Assembly: GCA_014729055.1 (NCBI GenBank)
Contig: WJKO01000095.1
Location: forward strand, 1 to 7,795
DNA length: 7,795 nucleotides
From: Promethearchaeota archaeon
GTDB lineage: Archaea; Asgardarchaeota; Lokiarchaeia; Sigyniarchaeales; Promethearchaeaceae
Direction of reading: 5' to 3'
Under the pieces are notes generated by a model. The model was given only the letters and a program-made list of their open reading frames with translations. It was not told where the DNA came from and searched no databases. The position numbers and the translations under genes are program-made. Below, piece after piece: positions 4,472-7,795 of this stretch. Position 1 is the stretch's first letter. Every line of letters begins with the position of its first letter.

Positions 4472-6124
4472 TTAGAGTTCCTTAGAAACATAGACGCCAT
4501 CTAATTTGTAATCAAGATTATAAAAGTATTCACGTACGCCTATACCAGATATTACAGCTAACTTTTTTGCATGGAATTCTTTTTTAGCTATTTTTTCAGC
4601 TTCAGCGAGTAATCGCTGACCAAAACCACGGTGTTGAACTTGATTCTTGGTGGGATCTTCGTCTTTTGGCACCATCTCCCCAACAATTCGTATCTCACGC
4701 ACCACTGCTGTTTCTTTGAGCAATTCAGGTCGAAAAGACAAATTAGAAGGTTTTCTTAGTCTTAAATATCCTAGTAAATCTTTTTTACTTTCAAATGAAA
4801 GAAATACCTCCCTTCCTTCAGAAGCCTTATAATCTAAACGTTGGAGTTTATATTTTTTGAATTCAATACCTTTCTTATTCCTTTTGCCTTGTTTTTTTTG
4901 AATGCGTTTAATAAAGCCTTGTTCACGACATCGAATACAATTACATGTTCTATCTGTTTCTTGCATGTATTGCTGAACCATTTGACGTAAATTGCTTTTA
5001 TTTACTCCTGCCATTATCAAATACGCCGGAATATCTCGTTGAATCCTTTGAATTCGTACATATTTTGGCACTTTCGATTTCATCTTTGCTACTAAATCGA
5101 TGCTTTCTTGAAGACTATATGATTTATAATCGCCTTTTATCCACATTTCGTATAACTCAGTGCCTTCAATTACTAATGTGGGATATATTTTAAGCATATC
5201 TGGACGAAAATCAGGATTATTGAATAATTCTTCAAAGTCCTTGAGGTCATCTTCAAGATTGCTATTAGGCAAGTTGGGCATTATATGTGCATTAATTTTC
5301 AACCCAGCATCTTTTGCTATCCTAATCGAATCTATGGTATCTTGAATCGTATGTCCTCTACTCAAATTGTCTAAAATAGATTCACGCGTTGTCTGTACTC
5401 CTATCTCTACCCGAGTAGCGCCGTAATAAAGCATACGATTAACATGTTCCTCCATGCAATAATCGGGTCTGGTTTCAATAGTTAAACCGACTAAACGTAA
5501 TTTTGCTTTTTCGAGTTTCTTTTTCACAATATCAAGTGACTTTGTCCGTACATCGTCGTTAAAATTTGGCTCATGATAATTATAAATTGCATCGTAACAG
5601 CCATGTATGAATGATTCTTGATATGCAATGGGTGTGGCCAAGAAAGTGCCGCCCATAACAATTAATTCAACTTTATCGATATTATGTCCTATTGCTTGTT
5701 GGTCCATTAACCTATGTTTAGTTTGCAAATACGGATCATAATCATATCGTATACTACGCCGAGCCGCGGGTTCTTTACCCGTATATGATTTCGCAGCTTT
5801 ATCATCTGGTTGCGAGCTCTCTCCAGGACAATATATACAGTCCCCCGGGCACTGAAACGGTTTCGTCATTACGGCCACGACAGTTACTCCAGAGATTGTC
5901 CTAGTTGAACGACGTCGCAACATATGCTGAATTAACTCCAATTCATCTTCGGTTGCATGCTTGATAATGAGAGAGTTGGGCATTGTTTTCTTTATATGGT
6001 ATTGTTTAACGAAGCGGTTTTTCAGTTGCGTAATGTTTTTTCTTTTAAAATCTGGATGATCAATTAAATATTCTATTATGTCTCGACATGCCAATTCTAT
6101 TCTTTGATCCTTCGTTAACTCCAT
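4472..6124 (-). CDS. elp3: Elp3-family tRNA uridine(34) acetyltransferase (radical SAM + GNAT)
   Basis: Elp3 uses acetyl-CoA and SAM radical chemistry to place a carboxymethyl group on C5 of the wobble uridine U34 of tRNAs. In archaea one polypeptide is thought to act without the other Elongator subunits. The 550 residues are full length. The N-terminal part is basic and binds tRNA. The radical SAM domain has the cluster motif CPGDCIYC (C92, C96, C99) and the family blocks KSYTGKEPAARRSIRYDYDP (112-131), VELIVMGGTF (152-161), GLTIETRPDYC (213-223), RVEIGVQ (238-244) and LKIYPTLVIEGT (311-322). C394, C396 and C399 fit the zinc-binding linker. The GNAT domain shows Q497, G500 and G502 of the acetyl-CoA loop (QHRGFG) and tyrosines 533/535 near the end. 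GTGAT at 6131-6135, 6 nt before the ATG, confirms the start. The gene converges on the 7TM gene and lies 81 bp after the phosphoesterase. Confidence 0.97.
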   Translation of the reverse strand: MELTKDQRIELACRDIIEYLIDHPDFKRKNITQLKNRFVKQYHIKKTMPNSLIIKHATEDELELIQHMLRRRSTRTISGVTVVAVMTKPFQCPGDCIYCPGESSQPDDKAAKSYTGKEPAARRSIRYDYDPYLQTKHRLMDQQAIGHNIDKVELIVMGGTFLATPIAYQESFIHGCYDAIYNYHEPNFNDDVRTKSLDIVKKKLEKAKLRLVGLTIETRPDYCMEEHVNRMLYYGATRVEIGVQTTRESILDNLSRGHTIQDTIDSIRIAKDAGLKINAHIMPNLPNSNLEDDLKDFEELFNNPDFRPDMLKIYPTLVIEGTELYEMWIKGDYKSYSLQESIDLVAKMKSKVPKYVRIQRIQRDIPAYLIMAGVNKSNLRQMVQQYMQETDRTCNCIRCREQGFIKRIQKKQGKRNKKGIEFKKYKLQRLDYKASEGREVFLSFESKKDLLGYLRLRKPSNLSFRPELLKETAVVREIRIVGEMVPKDEDPTKNQVQHRGFGQRLLAEAEKIAKKEFHAKKLAVISGIGVREYFYNLDYKLDGVYVSKEL

Positions 6125-6205
6125 AAATATATCACAAAAAGTTCGTAAAACAAAATAAAGTAATGTTTTCGAATAAAATAAATTAATGAAAATAAAAATT
6201 GGAAA
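6125..6205 (-). promoter_or_regulatory. Gap before elp3 with Shine-Dalgarno and weak promoter
   Basis: The minus strand carries GTGAT (6131-6135) as ribosome binding site, and a TATA-like TTTATTTT (6152-6159) that would start transcription close to 6130. The box is a poor match, so elp3 may also be read through from the phosphoesterase gene. Confidence 0.3.
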
Positions 6206-7531
6206 TTAGTGAATTGTGAATTCACTATAACCGTTGGGTGCGTTAAAGGATACCCATATATCGCCAGATGTTGTGTTTTTCACAACTTCTCCTTGTGTAG
6301 CTACAAACGGCGGTGAACCAGCTAATTTAAGATGCAAATTTAAGGGAATCGAGAAATCGTGATCATTTTGAATACTTATGACAGCTTCAGTTCCCGCTAA
6401 AACATATTCTTTATGGATGCTCAGTCTTTCATAAGAGATAACCTTATCATATTTAATAACATTATCTTCTATTCTAAAAAGGCGAAATCTGGGACCATCT
6501 GTATTTCCTGACATTCTAACAACACTCGGAGTATTGTAAAAAATTACATCATTATATTCGAATTCATTTGAATAGGTATGCCAATGTCCCGTTAATACTC
6601 TGGCTTGTTCTATGGACAATATATTGTTTATCTCGTCAAATCCTCTGTCCACTTGGCTGAAAATACCATCCCTTTTACTCCAAGGAACCAGAGAATAATC
6701 CCGACCTTCTTCGGAAACAATTGGAATATGATGAAGTAAGAATTTTAATTCCGCATCTTTCGCCATTGCGCCATCTATAAACTCGATTTGTTCGTCGGTG
6801 AATCCTCCCCATGATCTTGGTGCGTGAAGGGCAGCACCTGCGACAAATAACGTATCGTTGAACTTGAAGTAGTAATTAGCTGGTCCCAGATGGGCAGCAT
6901 ATCTATCTAAATTCGGATCAGAATAAGTTTCCATATTTCCAGGAACTGTATACAGCGGCATCTCAAGATCAGAGATAATATATTCGTAATTAATATATTG
7001 CTCTTCAAGCCCGTAGTCAGTCATATCACCAGTATCTACAATAAATGCAGGTCCCATATCATTAACTAAATCATATACATTTTTTCTTTCCTCGACGTCA
7101 CTTCCCATGAATATAGGTGTATGCGTATCAGTGACTTGAATGAATGTAAAATTGCCTGGATTCAACGGAGTTACATAGAGAGAATTCTTTCTAGTATTAT
7201 TTGTTCCTTCAATTTGCAATGTTAAATTATACCATCCCGGCTCAAATGCTTCAGGTATTTCGATTTTTCCATCGTTGATTGAAAATTCTTGTTCATCTAT
7301 CCAAAGTTTCTGAACAATTGATGGAATTGAACAATTACCTCCTGCTTCTACCAATGTAGGTACATATTCATTTGGGTAATCATCTTCGGATAAACGCATA
7401 AGGTTTGGATACGGTACATTTGAAACAAGTAATGTTACAATTAACCCGAGAATAAAGAGTAAAATTGGAAGGTATTTGATATTCTCCAATTTAGCTGTTT
7501 CTCTTGTTTTAATATTTGACTTTTCATTCAT
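6206..7531 (-). CDS. Membrane-anchored extracytoplasmic calcineurin-like metallophosphoesterase (GNM variant)
   Basis: This is a dinuclear-metal phosphoesterase of unknown substrate. Of 441 residues, 1-19 are cytoplasmic, 20-38 form one membrane helix, and the rest is probably outside: it has several N-glycosylation sequons (N66, N102, N111, N127, N226, N419). Residues 65-122 look like a small beta domain. The catalytic domain spans about 127-370 with metal ligands D135 and H137 (VTDTHT), D169 (DTGD), N199, H267 (LLHHIP), and H316/H318 (GHWH). The usual GNHD/E motif reads GNME (198-201), so the His that normally helps catalysis is Met200. This could weaken or change activity, or the role may be taken by a nearby His. 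Residues 375-441 form a C-terminal beta domain ending NGYSEFTIH. The start is one base after the upstream membrane gene's stop, with GGGGAT (7541-7546) as likely ribosome site inside that gene, so the two form an operon. Confidence 0.88.
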   Translation of the reverse strand: MNEKSNIKTRETAKLENIKYLPILLFILGLIVTLLVSNVPYPNLMRLSEDDYPNEYVPTLVEAGGNCSIPSIVQKLWIDEQEFSINDGKIEIPEAFEPGWYNLTLQIEGTNNTRKNSLYVTPLNPGNFTFIQVTDTHTPIFMGSDVEERKNVYDLVNDMGPAFIVDTGDMTDYGLEEQYINYEYIISDLEMPLYTVPGNMETYSDPNLDRYAAHLGPANYYFKFNDTLFVAGAALHAPRSWGGFTDEQIEFIDGAMAKDAELKFLLHHIPIVSEEGRDYSLVPWSKRDGIFSQVDRGFDEINNILSIEQARVLTGHWHTYSNEFEYNDVIFYNTPSVVRMSGNTDGPRFRLFRIEDNVIKYDKVISYERLSIHKEYVLAGTEAVISIQNDHDFSIPLNLHLKLAGSPPFVATQGEVVKNTTSGDIWVSFNAPNGYSEFTIH

Positions 7532-7532
7532 T

Positions 7533-7795
7533 TTATAGCCATCCCCTAAAAAATAATATTAATGCTATATATACAGCAATTAACAAACCTATCATCCAGA
7601 AAATAAGAATTTGATAAGTTTTCGCCTTAACAATAAGTTTACCAATTCTAATGACGTGAAGAAAAATGAAGACAGCACCAATACCGCCAATAATCGCAAG
7701 TGGATACCACTGGTTGGCATAAACCATCGCATAATACGCAGGTCTCTGCGGATCAGAAAGAAAATTCGTATAAACAGAAAACAAAGAAAGAAATA
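7533..7795 (-). CDS. Membrane protein, C-terminal fragment (5' end outside window)
   Basis: The frame stays open to the right edge. The visible part is 86 codons plus a stop, so the gene very likely starts outside; an internal TTG at 7784 is an unlikely start. Two hydrophobic helices are visible, YPLAIIGGIGAVFIFLHVI and, after a basic loop (RIGKLIVKAK), YQILIFWMIGLLIAVYIALI, ending FFRGWL. I cannot name the family. Its stop codon lies one base before the phosphoesterase ATG, so the two are almost certainly co-transcribed and may act together at the membrane. Confidence 0.7.
   Translation of the reverse strand, partial: FLSLFSVYTNFLSDPQRPAYYAMVYANQWYPLAIIGGIGAVFIFLHVIRIGKLIVKAKTYQILIFWMIGLLIAVYIALILFFRGWL

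Noticed and set aside
4647..5345. Plus-strand frames opposite elp3
   Set aside because: Antisense shadows of a well-conserved radical SAM/GNAT coding sequence.

Overview
The window looks like AT-rich archaeal chromosome. The evidence is the archaea-specific tRNA-dependent amidotransferase subunit GatE, an archaeal-type single-chain Elp3, TATA-box promoters (TTTATATA-like, 20-30 bp before genes), Shine-Dalgarno motifs matching a 16S end of the AUCACCUCC type, and poly-T tracts after genes. An Asgard or other uncultured archaeal lineage is possible, but this is only an impression from the sequences.

Layout. (1) Positions 1-1286, minus strand: first 428 codons of gatE, cut by the left edge. (2) Positions 1287-2000: about 700 bp with no gene I trust. 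It is unusually rich in promoter-like and structured elements. Three plus-strand TATA boxes (1373-1380, 1741-1748, and one inside a perfect 20-bp palindrome at 1878-1897) each lie about 25 bp before the 5' arm of an inverted repeat that could close a small structured RNA (about 1402-1516, 1769-1847 and 1912-1981). Another long imperfect hairpin lies at 1674-1710. (3) Positions 2001-3605, plus strand: a Ro60-like protein with a TROVE RNA-binding ring and a vWFA domain. (4) Positions 3704-4426, plus strand: a seven-helix membrane protein of unknown function. (5) Positions 4472-6124, minus strand: Elp3 (radical SAM + GNAT), the tRNA wobble-uridine modification enzyme. (6) Positions 6206-7531, minus strand: a membrane-anchored, probably extracytoplasmic metallophosphoesterase with a Met replacing the usual catalytic His. 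(7) Positions 7533-7795, minus strand: the C-terminal end of a membrane protein, one base upstream of the phosphoesterase and probably in one operon with it.

Main hypothesis. In animals and bacteria, Ro60 works with Y RNAs, small RNAs whose ends pair into a stem held by the TROVE ring. Bacterial Y RNA genes commonly sit beside the Ro gene. Here a Ro60 homologue that keeps the histidine and lysine positions linked to Y RNA binding sits directly downstream of an array of possible small RNA genes with end-paired folds. This could be an archaeal Ro-Y RNA locus. I did not find the canonical Y RNA stem motif. The folds were found by eye and no expression evidence is available, so the RNA assignments are inference.

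Three of the genes (gatE, the Ro60 homologue, elp3) concern RNA, but they are on different strands with separate promoters, and nothing shows they are co-regulated.
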